From: Bradyrhizobium valentinum
Lineage (GTDB): Bacteria; Pseudomonadota; Alphaproteobacteria; Rhizobiales; Xanthobacteraceae
Assembly (NCBI RefSeq): GCF_001440405.1
Contig: NZ_LLXX01000101.1
Location: forward strand, 156,223 to 220,222
Reading direction: 5' to 3'
Length of the DNA: 64,000 nt
The notes beneath the pieces were generated by a model. The model had not been told where the DNA came from, made no database searches, and saw only the letters and a program-made list of their open reading frames with translations. A program made the translations under genes and the position numbers. This document shows positions 16,030 through 24,401 of the stretch, piece by piece. The first letter of the stretch is position 1, and each line of letters starts with the position of its first letter.

Positions 16030-17133
16030 ATGTATGTTGCCGTCAAGGGAGGCGAGCGCGCCATCGAGAACGCCCACCGTCTGCTGGCGCATGAGCGGCG
16101 CGGCGATCGCGACATTCCAGAATTGTCGCTGGCTCAGATATCCGAGCAGCTTTCGCTCGGCGTCGACCGCGTCATGACCGAGGGCTCGCTGTACGACCGC
16201 GAACTTGCGGCGCTGGCCATCAAGCAGGCGCGCGGCGACCTGATCGAGGCCATCTTCCTGGTACGCGCCTTCCGCGCGACGCTGCCACGCTTCGGTGCGA
16301 CCGAACCGGTCGATACCGGCGCGATGCAGGTGCGTCGCCGGATTTCCTCGACGTTCAAGGATATTCCGGGCGGCCAGGTCCTTGGCCCCACTTTCGATTA
16401 CACCCATCGCCTGCTGGATCCGCAACTTGCTGATGGGGCAGCGCCCGATGCGCCCGCGACCGGTGAGGCGTCCACGGGCGCGACTCCGCGTGTGACCGAC
16501 ATTCTCGGCCGCGACGGCCTGATCGAGCCGTCGCCGCCGGCGGAGGCGGATGTTCCGGTCGGCGATTTGACGCGCGAACCGTTGAGTTTTCCGGCTGATC
16601 GTGACTTGCGCCTGCAAAACCTGGCGCGCGCCGATGAGGGCTTTCTGCTGGCGCTCGGCTATTCGTCGCAGCGCGGCTATGGCCGCAACCATCCCTTTGC
16701 TGGCGAAATCCGCTTCGGCGAGGTTGAGGTTGAGTTCATGGCCGAAGATGCCGGCTTCGCCGTTCCGCTGGGCTCGGTCGCGCTGACCGAATGCCAGATG
16801 GTCAACCAGTTCAAGGGCTCGGCGACGCAAGCGCCGTGTTTTACGCGCGGCTATGGTCTGGCGTTCGGGCAAAGCGAGCGCAAGACCATGTCGATGGCGC
16901 TGGTCGACCGCACCCTGCGCGCCCGCGAACTCGGCGAGGAAGTGATCGCGCCGGCCCAAGACGAGGAATTCGTAATGTCGCACTCGGACAATGTGCAGGC
17001 GACCGGCTTCGTCGAACATCTCAAGCTGCCGCATTACGTCGATTTCCAATCCGAGCTCGGCCTGCTGCGTAAATTGCGGAAAGAGTTTGCCGTGGCGAAT
17101 GAGGCGCCGCCAATGCAGGAGGCCGCGGAATGA
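16030..17133 (+). CDS. phnI: C-P lyase complex subunit PhnI
   Basis: A 367-residue PhnI, the nucleosidase-like subunit that, with PhnG, H and L, couples phosphonate to the ribose of ATP. Signature stretches include MYVAVKGGERAIENAH at the N-terminus, QLSLGVDRVMTEGSLYDRELAALAIKQARGD near residue 40, the GYSSQRGYGRNHPFAGEIR segment near residue 214, and MSHSDNVQATGFVEHLKLPHYVDFQSE near the end. It starts 2 nt after phnH and overlaps phnJ by ATGA. The length matches E. coli PhnI closely. Confidence 0.95.
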   Translation: MYVAVKGGERAIENAHRLLAHERRGDRDIPELSLAQISEQLSLGVDRVMTEGSLYDRELAALAIKQARGDLIEAIFLVRAFRATLPRFGATEPVDTGAMQVRRRISSTFKDIPGGQVLGPTFDYTHRLLDPQLADGAAPDAPATGEASTGATPRVTDILGRDGLIEPSPPAEADVPVGDLTREPLSFPADRDLRLQNLARADEGFLLALGYSSQRGYGRNHPFAGEIRFGEVEVEFMAEDAGFAVPLGSVALTECQMVNQFKGSATQAPCFTRGYGLAFGQSERKTMSMALVDRTLRARELGEEVIAPAQDEEFVMSHSDNVQATGFVEHLKLPHYVDFQSELGLLRKLRKEFAVANEAPPMQEAAE

Positions 17134-18014
17134 ACGCGCCGGCTTACAATTTCGCCTATCTCGACGAACAGACCAAACGGATGATCCGCCGCGCGATCCT
17201 CAAGGCGATCGCGATTCCCGGTTACCAGGTGCCGTTCGCCAGCCGTGAAATGCCGATGCCTTATGGCTGGGGAACCGGCGGCGTGCAGGTGACGGCGGCG
17301 ATCCTCGGGCCCGACGATGTGCTGAAGGTGATCGATCAAGGCTCGGACGACACCACCAATGCGATCTCGATCCGAAAATTCTTCGGCAAGACGGCCGGCG
17401 TCGCGACCACGACGTCTACGACGGATGCCACCGTGATCCAGACCCGGCACCGGATTCCTGAAGCGCCGCTGCATGCAGGACAGGTGCTGGTCTATCAGGT
17501 GCCGATCCCCGAGCCGCTCCGGTTCCTGGAGCCGCGCGAGACCGAGACGCGGCGCATGCATGCGCTCGGCGAATACGGCCTGATGCATGTCAAGCTGTAT
17601 GAGGATATTGCGCGCTTCGGCCATATCGCGACCTCCTATGCCTATCCGGTGAAGGTGAATGCGCGCTATGTAATGGACCCGTCGCCGACGCCGAAATTCG
17701 ACAATCCGAAGATGGACAATTGCCCGGCGCTGCAATTGTTCGGTGCAGGGCGCGAGAAGCGCATCTACGCGATCCCGCCGCACACCGACGTGGTATCGCT
17801 CGACTTCGAGGATCACCCGTTCACGCGCTACCGCTTCGACGCGCCCTGCGCGCTATGCGGCGCCGGCGATTCCTACCTGGACGAGATCGTCACCGACGAC
17901 AAGGGCGGGCGGATGTTCGTCTGTTCGGACACCGATTATTGCGAGCAGCGTCAGCAGGCCGGCCATCGCGGCAGCGAGAGCGCCGCGCCGCACAAGGAGA
18001 GGGCACATGTCTGA
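17130..18014 (+). CDS. phnJ: C-P lyase, radical SAM subunit PhnJ
   Basis: The catalytic C-P lyase of 294 residues. It cleaves ribose 1-phosphonate 5-phosphate to methane (or another alkane) and 5-phosphoribosyl 1,2-cyclic phosphate. The unusual cysteine cluster is intact: Cys240, Cys243 and Cys265 for the 4Fe-4S cluster (C-x2-C-x21-C) and Cys271 as the thiyl radical residue (C-x5-C), the same spacing as in E. coli. RFGHIATSYAYPVKVN and the N-terminal FAYLDEQTKRMIRRAILKAIAIPGYQVPF are also family hallmarks. It overlaps phnI (4 bp) and phnK (8 bp), showing tight coupling. Confidence 0.97.
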   Translation: MNAPAYNFAYLDEQTKRMIRRAILKAIAIPGYQVPFASREMPMPYGWGTGGVQVTAAILGPDDVLKVIDQGSDDTTNAISIRKFFGKTAGVATTTSTTDATVIQTRHRIPEAPLHAGQVLVYQVPIPEPLRFLEPRETETRRMHALGEYGLMHVKLYEDIARFGHIATSYAYPVKVNARYVMDPSPTPKFDNPKMDNCPALQLFGAGREKRIYAIPPHTDVVSLDFEDHPFTRYRFDAPCALCGAGDSYLDEIVTDDKGGRMFVCSDTDYCEQRQQAGHRGSESAAPHKERAHV

Positions 18015-18807
18015 GCCCGGCACTCTCGTGCAGGACGACCAGCCGCTTCTGGTCGCCGATCACCTCGGCAAGAACTACGGCCGGTTGACTGCCTGCCGTG
18101 ACGTATCCTTTGCGCTCTACCCCGGCGAGGTGCTGGCGATCGTCGGCGAGTCCGGATCGGGAAAGTCCACGCTGCTGCAATTGTTGTCGGCGCAGCTCGC
18201 GCCGACTGGTGGGTGCGTGTCATACCGCATGCGGGACGGCGTGTTGCGCGACCTCGCAAGCCTTGGCGAAGCCGAGCGGCGCTTTCTGTTCCGCACCGAC
18301 TGGGGCTATGTGCACCAGGATCCCGCGCAGGGCCTGCGGATGGCGGTCTCGGCCGGCGCCAATGTCGGCGAGCGGCTGATGGCGGTGGGTTGGAATCACT
18401 ACGGCCGCATCCGCGATACCGCCTCGTCCTGGCTGGAGCGCGTCGAGATCGATACCGCCCGCGTCGATGACGCGCCGCGGACCTATTCGGGCGGCATGCG
18501 GCAGCGGCTGCAGATTGCGCGCAATCTGGTCACCGAGCCGCGCCTGGTATTCATGGACGAGCCAACCGGCGGGCTCGACGTATCGGTGCAGGCCCGGCTG
18601 CTCGATCTGATGCGCAATCTGGTCAGCGAGCTCGGCCTTGCCGCCATCGTCGTCACCCATGATCTCGCGGTGGCGCGGCTATTGTCGCATCGCGTGATGG
18701 TGATGAAGGGCGGCCGCGTCATCGAAACCGGCCTGACCGATCAGGTACTCGACGACCCCCGCGAACCCTACACCCAATTGCTCGTCTCCTCGATCCTGCC
18801 GGTTTGA
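18007..18807 (+). CDS. phnK: C-P lyase system ABC-type ATPase PhnK
   Basis: A 266-residue ABC ATPase that docks on PhnJ in the C-P lyase complex and is not a transporter subunit. Walker A GESGSGKSTLLQ (about residue 44), signature YSGGMRQRLQIARNL and Walker B LVFMDEPTGGLDVSVQ are intact. The YVHQDPAQGLRM segment is typical of PhnK. The ATG at 18007 lies 8 nt inside phnJ; earlier starts are overlapping frames only. It is followed by phnL, whose product is a second ATPase. Confidence 0.94.
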   Translation: MSEPGTLVQDDQPLLVADHLGKNYGRLTACRDVSFALYPGEVLAIVGESGSGKSTLLQLLSAQLAPTGGCVSYRMRDGVLRDLASLGEAERRFLFRTDWGYVHQDPAQGLRMAVSAGANVGERLMAVGWNHYGRIRDTASSWLERVEIDTARVDDAPRTYSGGMRQRLQIARNLVTEPRLVFMDEPTGGLDVSVQARLLDLMRNLVSELGLAAIVVTHDLAVARLLSHRVMVMKGGRVIETGLTDQVLDDPREPYTQLLVSSILPV

Positions 18808-18815
18808 GCGCGCCA

Positions 18816-19514
18816 ATGACTGCGATGATCGACATCACCAACGCCGAAAAGACCTTCACCATGCATATGCAGGGCGGCGTCGAGCTGCCGGTGGTGCGCG
18901 GCGTCTCGTTTCAGGTCGAGCCGGGGGAATGCGTGGTGTTGTCGGGCCCTTCAGGTGCCGGCAAATCCTCGATCCTGAAAATGATCTTTGGCAATTACCG
19001 CTGCGATGGCGGCCGGATCGGGATCCGGCACCGAGGCGCGGTGATCGATCTTGTCACGGCCGAGCCGCGGCAGGTGCTCAGTGTGCGCCGCTCGACTATC
19101 GGGTATGTCAGCCAATTCCTGCGCGCCGTGCCGCGGGTCGCTACCATCGACGTGGTGGCGGAGCCCTTGATTGCGAACGGATTCGCACGCGCGAAAGCCC
19201 GCGAGCAGGCGGGCGCACTGCTGCGCCGCCTCAACATTCCCGAGCGGCTATGGGCGCTGCCGCCGTCGACGTTCTCCGGCGGCGAGCAGCAGCGGGTCAA
19301 CATTGCGCGCGGGTTCATTTCCGATCTGCCCATTTTGCTGCTGGACGAACCGACCGCCTCGCTCGATGCGGCCAATCGCGCTGTTGTCGTCGAGTTGATC
19401 GGGCAGAAGAAGCGACAGGGGGTCGCGATGGTGGCGATCGTCCATGACGACGAAATTCGCCATCTGATCGCCGACCGGATCGTAGACGTGACGTCATTTG
19501 CCGCCGCGGCTTGA
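18816..19514 (+). CDS. phnL: C-P lyase system ABC-type ATPase PhnL
   Basis: A 232-residue ABC ATPase of the C-P lyase machinery. Walker A GPSGAGKSSILKM (about residue 43), signature FSGGEQQRVNIARGF and Walker B ILLLDEPTASLDAANR are present. QVLSVRRSTIGYVSQFLRAVPRV is the PhnL-type Q-loop region. The ATG at 18816 is used; a TTG at 18804 that overlaps the phnK stop (TTGA) is an alternative. It is followed 15 nt later by phnM with a GAAGGAAGAG ribosome-binding site. Confidence 0.93.
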   Translation: MTAMIDITNAEKTFTMHMQGGVELPVVRGVSFQVEPGECVVLSGPSGAGKSSILKMIFGNYRCDGGRIGIRHRGAVIDLVTAEPRQVLSVRRSTIGYVSQFLRAVPRVATIDVVAEPLIANGFARAKAREQAGALLRRLNIPERLWALPPSTFSGGEQQRVNIARGFISDLPILLLDEPTASLDAANRAVVVELIGQKKRQGVAMVAIVHDDEIRHLIADRIVDVTSFAAAA

Positions 19515-19529
19515 AGGAAGAGATGTGAA

Positions 19530-20681
19530 ATGACTAGGCCAGAAACTGTCCTCGGTAACGCCCGCATCGTGCTGGCCGATCGCGTGATCGAGCGCGGCTG
19601 GGTCGCTTTCGCCGACGGCCGCATCGCCGAGTTCGGCGAGGGAAGCGCGCCGGCAGGCAGCGAAGACGCCGGCGGCGATCTTATCATGCCCGGCCTGATC
19701 GAGCTGCACACCGACCATCTCGAAATGCACTATGTACCGCGCCCGAAAGTATTCTGGGATCCGATCGCGGCGGTAGTCTCCTATGACGGGCAGTTGGCCA
19801 CTTCAGGCATCACCACCGTGCTGGATTCGCTGCGGGTCTGGCGCGAGGACGGCGCCGAGGAGGTTGACGGCAGGGCAGGCGTGCTCGCGGAAGCGATCAC
19901 ATCCGCGCGCGACGCGAACCTGCTCCGGGCCGATCACTTCCTGCACCTGCGCTGCGAAATCCCGATGCCAAGCGTGGTCGAGGAGGCCAAGGAGCTGATT
20001 GACCGGCCGGACGTGCGGCTGATGTCGCTGATGGACCATACGCCGGGGCAGCGCCAGTTCCGCGACGAGGTTAAGCTGCGCGACTATTACCGCGGAAAAG
20101 GGGGCGGCAGGACCGACGCCGAGCTCGATGCGCTGTTCGAGAAGCGCTTCCACTATCAGAAGGCGTATGCCGCAAGCAACATGCGCGAAATCGTGGCCCT
20201 TGCGCATCAATATGAAATTCCGCTCGCCAGCCACGACGACACGACCGAGGAAAACGTCGCCGACGCAATACAGGAACGCGTTTCGGTGGCGGAATTCCCG
20301 ACCACGATGGAAGCCGCGCGCGGGCTGCACCGGGCAGGCATCGACATTTTGATGGGCGCGCCGAACGTGGTCCGGGGCGGCTCGCACTCCGGCAACATCG
20401 CCGCCATCGATCTCGCCCGGGACGGACTTCTGGATATCCTGTCGTCCGACTACATTCCCTCGAGTCTGCTGATGGCCGCGCTGCAGCTGCCGCAGCAGGT
20501 TCCGGCGATCGATCTGGCCTCCGCCATCCGCACCGTCACCAAGACGCCGGCTGAAGCCGTCGGCCTTGCGGACCGTGGCGAGATCGCAGCCGGCAAGCGC
20601 GCCGATCTGATCCGGGTGCATGTCGCCCGGGGCATTCCGGTGGTGCGCAGCGTCTGGCGAGAAGGGTGGCGGGTCGCATGA
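19530..20681 (+). CDS. phnM: Alpha-D-ribose 1-methylphosphonate 5-triphosphate diphosphatase
   Basis: The standard PhnM, 383 residues, removes pyrophosphate from ribose 1-phosphonate 5-triphosphate ahead of PhnJ. As an amidohydrolase it keeps the metal motif LIELHTDHLEMHYVPRPKV, then [45 protein letters not shown] and LSSDYIPSSL, matching E. coli PhnM closely. Its stop overlaps phnN (ATGA). A second, divergent PhnM-like protein is encoded at 8281-9474, so this copy is the likely main enzyme. Confidence 0.95.
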   Translation: MTRPETVLGNARIVLADRVIERGWVAFADGRIAEFGEGSAPAGSEDAGGDLIMPGLIELHTDHLEMHYVPRPKVFWDPIAAVVSYDGQLATSGITTVLDSLRVWREDGAEEVDGRAGVLAEAITSARDANLLRADHFLHLRCEIPMPSVVEEAKELIDRPDVRLMSLMDHTPGQRQFRDEVKLRDYYRGKGGGRTDAELDALFEKRFHYQKAYAASNMREIVALAHQYEIPLASHDDTTEENVADAIQERVSVAEFPTTMEAARGLHRAGIDILMGAPNVVRGGSHSGNIAAIDLARDGLLDILSSDYIPSSLLMAALQLPQQVPAIDLASAIRTVTKTPAEAVGLADRGEIAAGKRADLIRVHVARGIPVVRSVWREGWRVA

Positions 20682-21274
20682 CGGAGACGCTGATAACCAC
20701 CACAGATCAAATCGCTGCAATCGGGCCGGGCCGGTTGGTGCTCGTGGTCGGCCCGAGCGGCGCGGGCAAGGATACGCTGCTCGGCCTTGCCAAGGCAGCC
20801 TGTGCTGATGATGGCAACGTTGTATTTCCACGCCGCGTGATTACGCGTGAAGCGTCGGCATCGGAGGAAAACGAAGAGGTCAGCATCGGCACGTTTCAGG
20901 AAGCATTGACGCGTGGCGAATATGCCATGCATTGGGAAGCCCACGGCCACCATTACGCACTGTCGCGCGCGATCGACGATGAAATCCGCGCCGGGCGAAC
21001 CATCGTCGCCAACGTATCGCGTACGGTTATTGGCGCAATGCGCCGCGCCTATGCCGACGTGGTGGTGATTTCAATCACGGCGCCGCCGAACGTGCTGGCT
21101 GAGCGGATTGCGATGCGCGCACGAAGCAGCGACGGCATGGTCGAAAACCGCCTGCGCCGCACGGTGGAGGATGCCTCGGCTGCACCCGACGTTACCATCG
21201 TCAACATCAGCAGCGCCGAATACCATGCCCGCCAGCTTGTGCGCGTGATCAAGGGCGAGAGATGGGACGAATGA
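20678..21274 (+). CDS. phnN: Ribose 1,5-bisphosphate phosphokinase PhnN
   Basis: A 198-residue guanylate-kinase-like P-loop kinase that phosphorylates ribose 1,5-bisphosphate to PRPP, returning the ribose of C-P lyase products to nucleotide metabolism. The P-loop VGPSGAGKDTLL is near residue 23, with RRVITREASASEENEEVS (guanylate-kinase-type substrate region) after it and the lid region RAGRTIVANVSRTVI. The start overlaps the phnM stop by ATGA. A product of a cyclic phosphodiesterase and phosphatase step is needed upstream of this enzyme. Confidence 0.92.
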   Translation: MTETLITTTDQIAAIGPGRLVLVVGPSGAGKDTLLGLAKAACADDGNVVFPRRVITREASASEENEEVSIGTFQEALTRGEYAMHWEAHGHHYALSRAIDDEIRAGRTIVANVSRTVIGAMRRAYADVVVISITAPPNVLAERIAMRARSSDGMVENRLRRTVEDASAAPDVTIVNISSAEYHARQLVRVIKGERWDE

Positions 21275-21287
21275 CAGGAGACCGGAA

Positions 21288-21899
21288 ATGACCGTTGTCG
21301 CGACGATCGAGCAACTCGAGGCCATCTACGGCTTTCCGAACGATGCCTCGACCGTGAAGGTCGCGGACAGGGTCACGCCGGCCTATCGGGCGCTGATGGA
21401 CAAGTCGCCATTTGCTGCGCTGGCGACCTGCGGGCCGGAGGGGCTGGACTGTTCGCCCCGTGGCGACTTGCCGGGCTTCGTTCGTATCCATGACGAGAAG
21501 ACGCTGATGATGCCGGATCGCCGCGGCAACAACCGCTGCGACTCGCTGCGCAACATCGTGCGCGATCCGAGGGTGGCGCTGTTGTTTCTCATCCCGGGCT
21601 CCGGCAGCACGCTGCGCATCAACGGCCGCGCGCATGTCTCGGCCGATCCGGAGCTTCTCGCATCGTTCAAGATGGAGGGCAAGGCGCCGCGCACCGTCAT
21701 TGTCATCGCGGTGGAGGAGGTTTATTTCCAGTGCGCACGCGCCATCGTACGTTCCGATCTCTGGAATCCCGACAAGCGCGTCGACCCAAGGGCCTTACCG
21801 ACGCCCGGCCAGATCCTTGCCGAGATGAGCGACAACACCGTCGGCGGCGAGAAGTACGATCGGGAATGGCCGGAACGCGCCCGGCAGACGATGTGGTAG
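21288..21899 (+). CDS. Pyridoxamine 5'-phosphate oxidase-related FMN-binding protein
   Basis: A 203-residue flavin-binding split-barrel protein. The pattern SPFAALATCGPEGLDCSPRGDLPGFVRIHDEKTLMMPDRRGNNR, followed by DSLRNIVRDPRVALLFLIPG and LRINGRAHVS, is that of the PNPOx-like family often called MSMEG_1061-like. The substrate is unknown. It starts 13 nt after phnN with the ribosome-binding site AGGAGAC and is probably the last gene of the phnGHIJKLMN operon. A role in phosphonate use is possible but unproven. Confidence 0.82.
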   Translation: MTVVATIEQLEAIYGFPNDASTVKVADRVTPAYRALMDKSPFAALATCGPEGLDCSPRGDLPGFVRIHDEKTLMMPDRRGNNRCDSLRNIVRDPRVALLFLIPGSGSTLRINGRAHVSADPELLASFKMEGKAPRTVIVIAVEEVYFQCARAIVRSDLWNPDKRVDPRALPTPGQILAEMSDNTVGGEKYDREWPERARQTMW

Positions 21900-21989
21900 G
21901 GCACCGTGCCTGCTCAGCGATGCGAATTTGCGCAGACGATGAGTTCGCATCAGTTGCATCAGGCTAGCGTCGTCGTCAGTGGCCACGCA

Positions 21990-22265
21990 TCATCCCGAGG
22001 GAGAATGCAGGCAATTCCCCGGCCGCGGCTTCTGCCCGCGCTTGTCGATGGGCACGTTGCAATTATCGATCCGTTGCTCGTCCATCCACTTCCTGCCCAT
22101 GCGTTCTTTCCCGGTGAGTGATGGCCCGCTGGCGGGCACAGCCGTTTCAGCGTTTGGTGCGCTTTGGTCAGGCTGCCTGTCCTGCGCAAAAGCGCTCGAT
22201 GCGACGCACACGGCAAAAAGAAAACTGATCAAACCCAAGTGAACCCTCAAGTGAATCGGTTCCAT
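21990..22265 (-). CDS. Small secreted hypothetical protein
   Basis: A 91-residue protein with a clear signal peptide (about residues 1-25, hydrophobic LGLISFLFAVCVASSAFAQ) and a short polar mature part containing two cysteines (DNCNVP and GNCLH) near the end. The ATG at 22265 has GGCGAGG 6 nt upstream. Proteins ending with a similar MGRKWMDEQRIDNCNVP motif are remembered from Bradyrhizobium, but no function is known. It converges with the PNPOx-like gene. Confidence 0.6.
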   Translation of the reverse strand: MEPIHLRVHLGLISFLFAVCVASSAFAQDRQPDQSAPNAETAVPASGPSLTGKERMGRKWMDEQRIDNCNVPIDKRGQKPRPGNCLHSPSG

Positions 22266-22396
22266 AGCCGGCCTCGCCAAGAGAACTCGGGCGCCAGATT
22301 AAACACGTCAGGATTCGCGTAGCCACCCGGAACCTGCAAGCAATGGGTCAGTTGCCTCTCATCACGTTGTGCGTGCTCCAAGAGAAAGGAGAGCAG

Positions 22397-22726
22397 ATGA
22401 AGATGAAACAGCTCATGATTGCTGGTTGCTCCATCCTCGTTTTGAGCGCCGGCGCAGCGTTGGCGGGTCCGTGTGACACGGGCCGTGCCGCCAACCTCAG
22501 AGACGCTGGCTCCGGACCGGCGAAGATGGGTGAAAGCCAAACAACGGGTATGGCCAGTAGCACCAGTCAACATCCGCCGACCGATAAGATGAATCAATCG
22601 ACCGGAGATGTTGCGGCATCTTCGCAGGATACGCAGCGGCAGATGCAAGGCGAGCCGACGGCTGCGCAGCAGGCTGAAGGCGCCAAAGCTGACAGCAAGA
22701 CCACAGAGGCAGACAAGGATTGCTGA
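22397..22726 (+). CDS. Small secreted Ser/Thr/Gln-rich hypothetical protein
   Basis: A 109-residue protein with a signal peptide (about residues 1-22, ending GAALA) and a low-complexity polar mature region rich in Ser, Thr, Gln and Asp (GSGPAKMG, QHPPTDKMNQ, TAAQQAEGAK). A single cysteine follows the cleavage site (GPCDTG) and another ends the protein. The ATG at 22397 is preceded by AAAGGAGAGC. Similar small exported proteins are widespread in Bradyrhizobium. Function unknown. Confidence 0.65.
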   Translation: MKMKQLMIAGCSILVLSAGAALAGPCDTGRAANLRDAGSGPAKMGESQTTGMASSTSQHPPTDKMNQSTGDVAASSQDTQRQMQGEPTAAQQAEGAKADSKTTEADKDC

Positions 22727-23035
22727 AGGCGCGGAGCCGAAGCCGTGACGGAGTCGCCGCTTCGGCAAGCCCGTCGGCATCTTCACCGGAGTGTCCGTCG
22801 TCGAAGACAAACCGAATTCACGAATTGTGGCCGACGACGCATGCGTCGATCCGCCGCTTTCGCTCGCTCATTTTGTCCAAAAGCGAAGTAGGTTTGTCCA
22901 AGAGGGAAGTTTCCGGTGTCGGGTGCGTCGGTATACCGTCAACATCCGCTCTTCCGTGCTTGCGCTACGTTCGAGGTCAACCTAGTTTTGATGCCGGTAC
23001 GAACGTCGTGCCAACACTGCTTGGGAGAAACCCTG
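22727..23035. promoter_or_regulatory. Gene-free leader region of pqqA
   Basis: About 309 nt without a supported gene. Its most notable content is the pair of 18-nt direct repeats at 22872-22910, described separately. The rest shows no convincing coding potential. The region should hold the pqqA promoter and possibly the terminator of the preceding small gene. Confidence 0.5.
22872..22910 (+). promoter_or_regulatory. Tandem 18-nt direct repeat upstream of pqqA
   Basis: Two copies of the sequence, TTTGTCCAAAAGCGAAGT at 22872-22889 and TTTGTCCAAGAGGGAAGT at 22893-22910, differ at two positions and recur with a 21-bp period, two helical turns. They lie 126-164 nt before pqqA. A reverse-oriented copy matching at 14 of 18 positions occurs upstream of xoxF at 44118-44135. 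This looks like a shared regulator site. Confidence 0.55.
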
Positions 23036-23116
23036 ATGAGTTGGAAAACTCCGAAGATCGTGGAAGTGTCGGTGGGCATGGAAATCAACATGTACGCCTG
23101 CGCGGCGCGTAAATAA
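23036..23116 (+). CDS. pqqA: Pyrroloquinoline quinone precursor peptide PqqA
   Basis: A 26-residue peptide that is the ribosomally made precursor of PQQ. The Glu and Tyr that are cross-linked by the radical SAM enzyme PqqE are present in the conserved G-M-E-I-N-M-Y context (Glu16, Tyr20), and the N-terminal W-K-T-P-K-I-V-E pattern is classic. GGGAGAAA lies 5 nt before the ATG. None of pqqB, C, D or E is nearby, so the modifying enzymes must be encoded elsewhere. The cofactor would serve XoxF at 44232. A strong hairpin follows the gene. Confidence 0.93.
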   Translation: MSWKTPKIVEVSVGMEINMYACAARK

Positions 23117-23133
23117 GCGCGTCGAAACGGTCT

Positions 23134-23171
23134 GCCCGGCTCCGGCAACAGCTTGTTGCCGCGGGTCGGGC
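23134..23171 (+). terminator. Hairpin downstream of pqqA
   Basis: GGCAACA and TGTTGCC pair across a 3-nt GCT loop (23144-23160), and GCCCG and CGGGC (23134-23138, 23167-23171) can close an outer stem. It begins 17 nt after the pqqA stop. No T-run follows, so it may stabilise the short pqqA message or act as a weak terminator. The 23172-23407 stretch shows nothing else recognisable. Confidence 0.55.
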
Positions 23172-23407
23172 AAGCTGTACGATCCCCAGAAAATTCCACC
23201 GCCTGCAGCAAAACAGGGCGCGGATCCTGCCAAAGTGGTCAGGAATCCCTTGTTGACGGCTGCCGCAAGCCAAGCCGGTCAAGAATCCTCTCGGTTCCGA
23301 CCTGCATTCCAAGCGTTCCCATGGCTCGCCGATCGTCCCGGCATCATGCTAGGTATGTCCTCGGCCGACTCCGCCGGACTTACCGGTTCAACCCCATGAC
23401 CCGCTGA

Positions 23408-24280
23408 ATGCGAATATCGACGCGTGCAAAGACCTTCCAGGCGGCGGTCGTGTCTCTTGCAGCGCTGCTGCCGGCCTGCGGCCATGCCGAGAGCGTCGAT
23501 ACCGAGCATCTGTTCGGCTTCATGATCGGCACCGATATCGGCAATGTCGGCGAACGGGAGTTTCAAAGCGAGACGACCGGGCGCTTCGGCAAGAACAGCA
23601 GGCGTTACGGGGCCGTAGGCCAGGAGTTCGAACTGGAGTTTGTGCCTGTCCGGAATTTTCGAATCGAGATCGGCAGCACATTTGCGTCACATCTGATCAG
23701 TGGCGTGCCGGGTGTTGACGACCAGCGCCGGCTATCGTGGCAGGGCGGGTCGGTCGATCTGCGCTACCGCTTTCTCGATCGGGAAACGGCTCTATTCGGG
23801 CTCACGCTCGCGGCGGAAGCGCATGCTCATCGTGTCGATGAGACCACGGCTGAAAGGGTCCGCAGTTTCGGGACGGAGTTCAGGCTGGCATTCGACCGGG
23901 AGCTCGTGCCGAACCGCATTGTCGCGGCGTTCAACCTGATCTACGAACCGGAGTGGACGCGCGGTATCGGTAGTGGCGCGATGGAGCTGGAATCCACCGC
24001 AGGTGCGGCGCTTGCGATAATGGCGCAGTTGAGTCCGGGTTTCCTGTTGGGCGGTGAAGCGCGTTACTTGCGAAAATATGAAGGGACCGGTTTGGAGGAA
24101 CTTGCAGGACAGGTGTTATTTGTCGGTCCGACCGCGTATTTCCAACTGTCGAAACGCTCGCGACTGACCGCGAGCTGGAGCGTTCAGGCATGGGGGCGTC
24201 CGGCCGGGTCAACGGCCAACCTTGATCTCGTCAATTTCGAGCGCCATCAGGCACGGCTGGTATTTGGCGTTAACTTTTAG
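23408..24280 (+). CDS. Putative outer-membrane or exported beta-rich protein
   Basis: A 290-residue protein not assigned to a family. A hydrophobic N-terminal stretch (AAVVSLAALLPACGHAES) looks like a signal peptide, perhaps with a lipobox-like Cys (LLPACG). The rest alternates polar and hydrophobic residues, as in transmembrane beta-strands (FELEFVPVRNFRIEIGS, VDLRYRFLD, GLTLAAEAHAHRV), and it ends in a C-terminal Phe (RLVFGVNF), a usual barrel-assembly signal. No clear ribosome-binding site is seen before the ATG, so the true start is uncertain. It follows pqqA by 291 nt. Confidence 0.65.
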   Translation: MRISTRAKTFQAAVVSLAALLPACGHAESVDTEHLFGFMIGTDIGNVGEREFQSETTGRFGKNSRRYGAVGQEFELEFVPVRNFRIEIGSTFASHLISGVPGVDDQRRLSWQGGSVDLRYRFLDRETALFGLTLAAEAHAHRVDETTAERVRSFGTEFRLAFDRELVPNRIVAAFNLIYEPEWTRGIGSGAMELESTAGAALAIMAQLSPGFLLGGEARYLRKYEGTGLEELAGQVLFVGPTAYFQLSKRSRLTASWSVQAWGRPAGSTANLDLVNFERHQARLVFGVNF

Positions 24281-24401
24281 GGGGCTGGAGGCCACGTCCG
24301 CGGCCCGGTTCCGGCTTGTCACGGGGTAGTGAAACTTTAGGACGCCCGTTACCGTAGCTTTTTGCGTTATCAATCGGGGAGCAACTCAAGGGATATCAGG
24401 C

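Noticed and set aside
15526..17049. A long minus-strand frame of about 507 codons opposite phnH and phnI
   Set aside because: It is the complement of well-conserved C-P lyase genes, has Arg-rich shadow composition and no family features.
23117..24280. The possibility that pqqB-E follow pqqA
   Set aside because: The next protein has no PqqB, C, D or E features, and none of the other reading frames resembles them.
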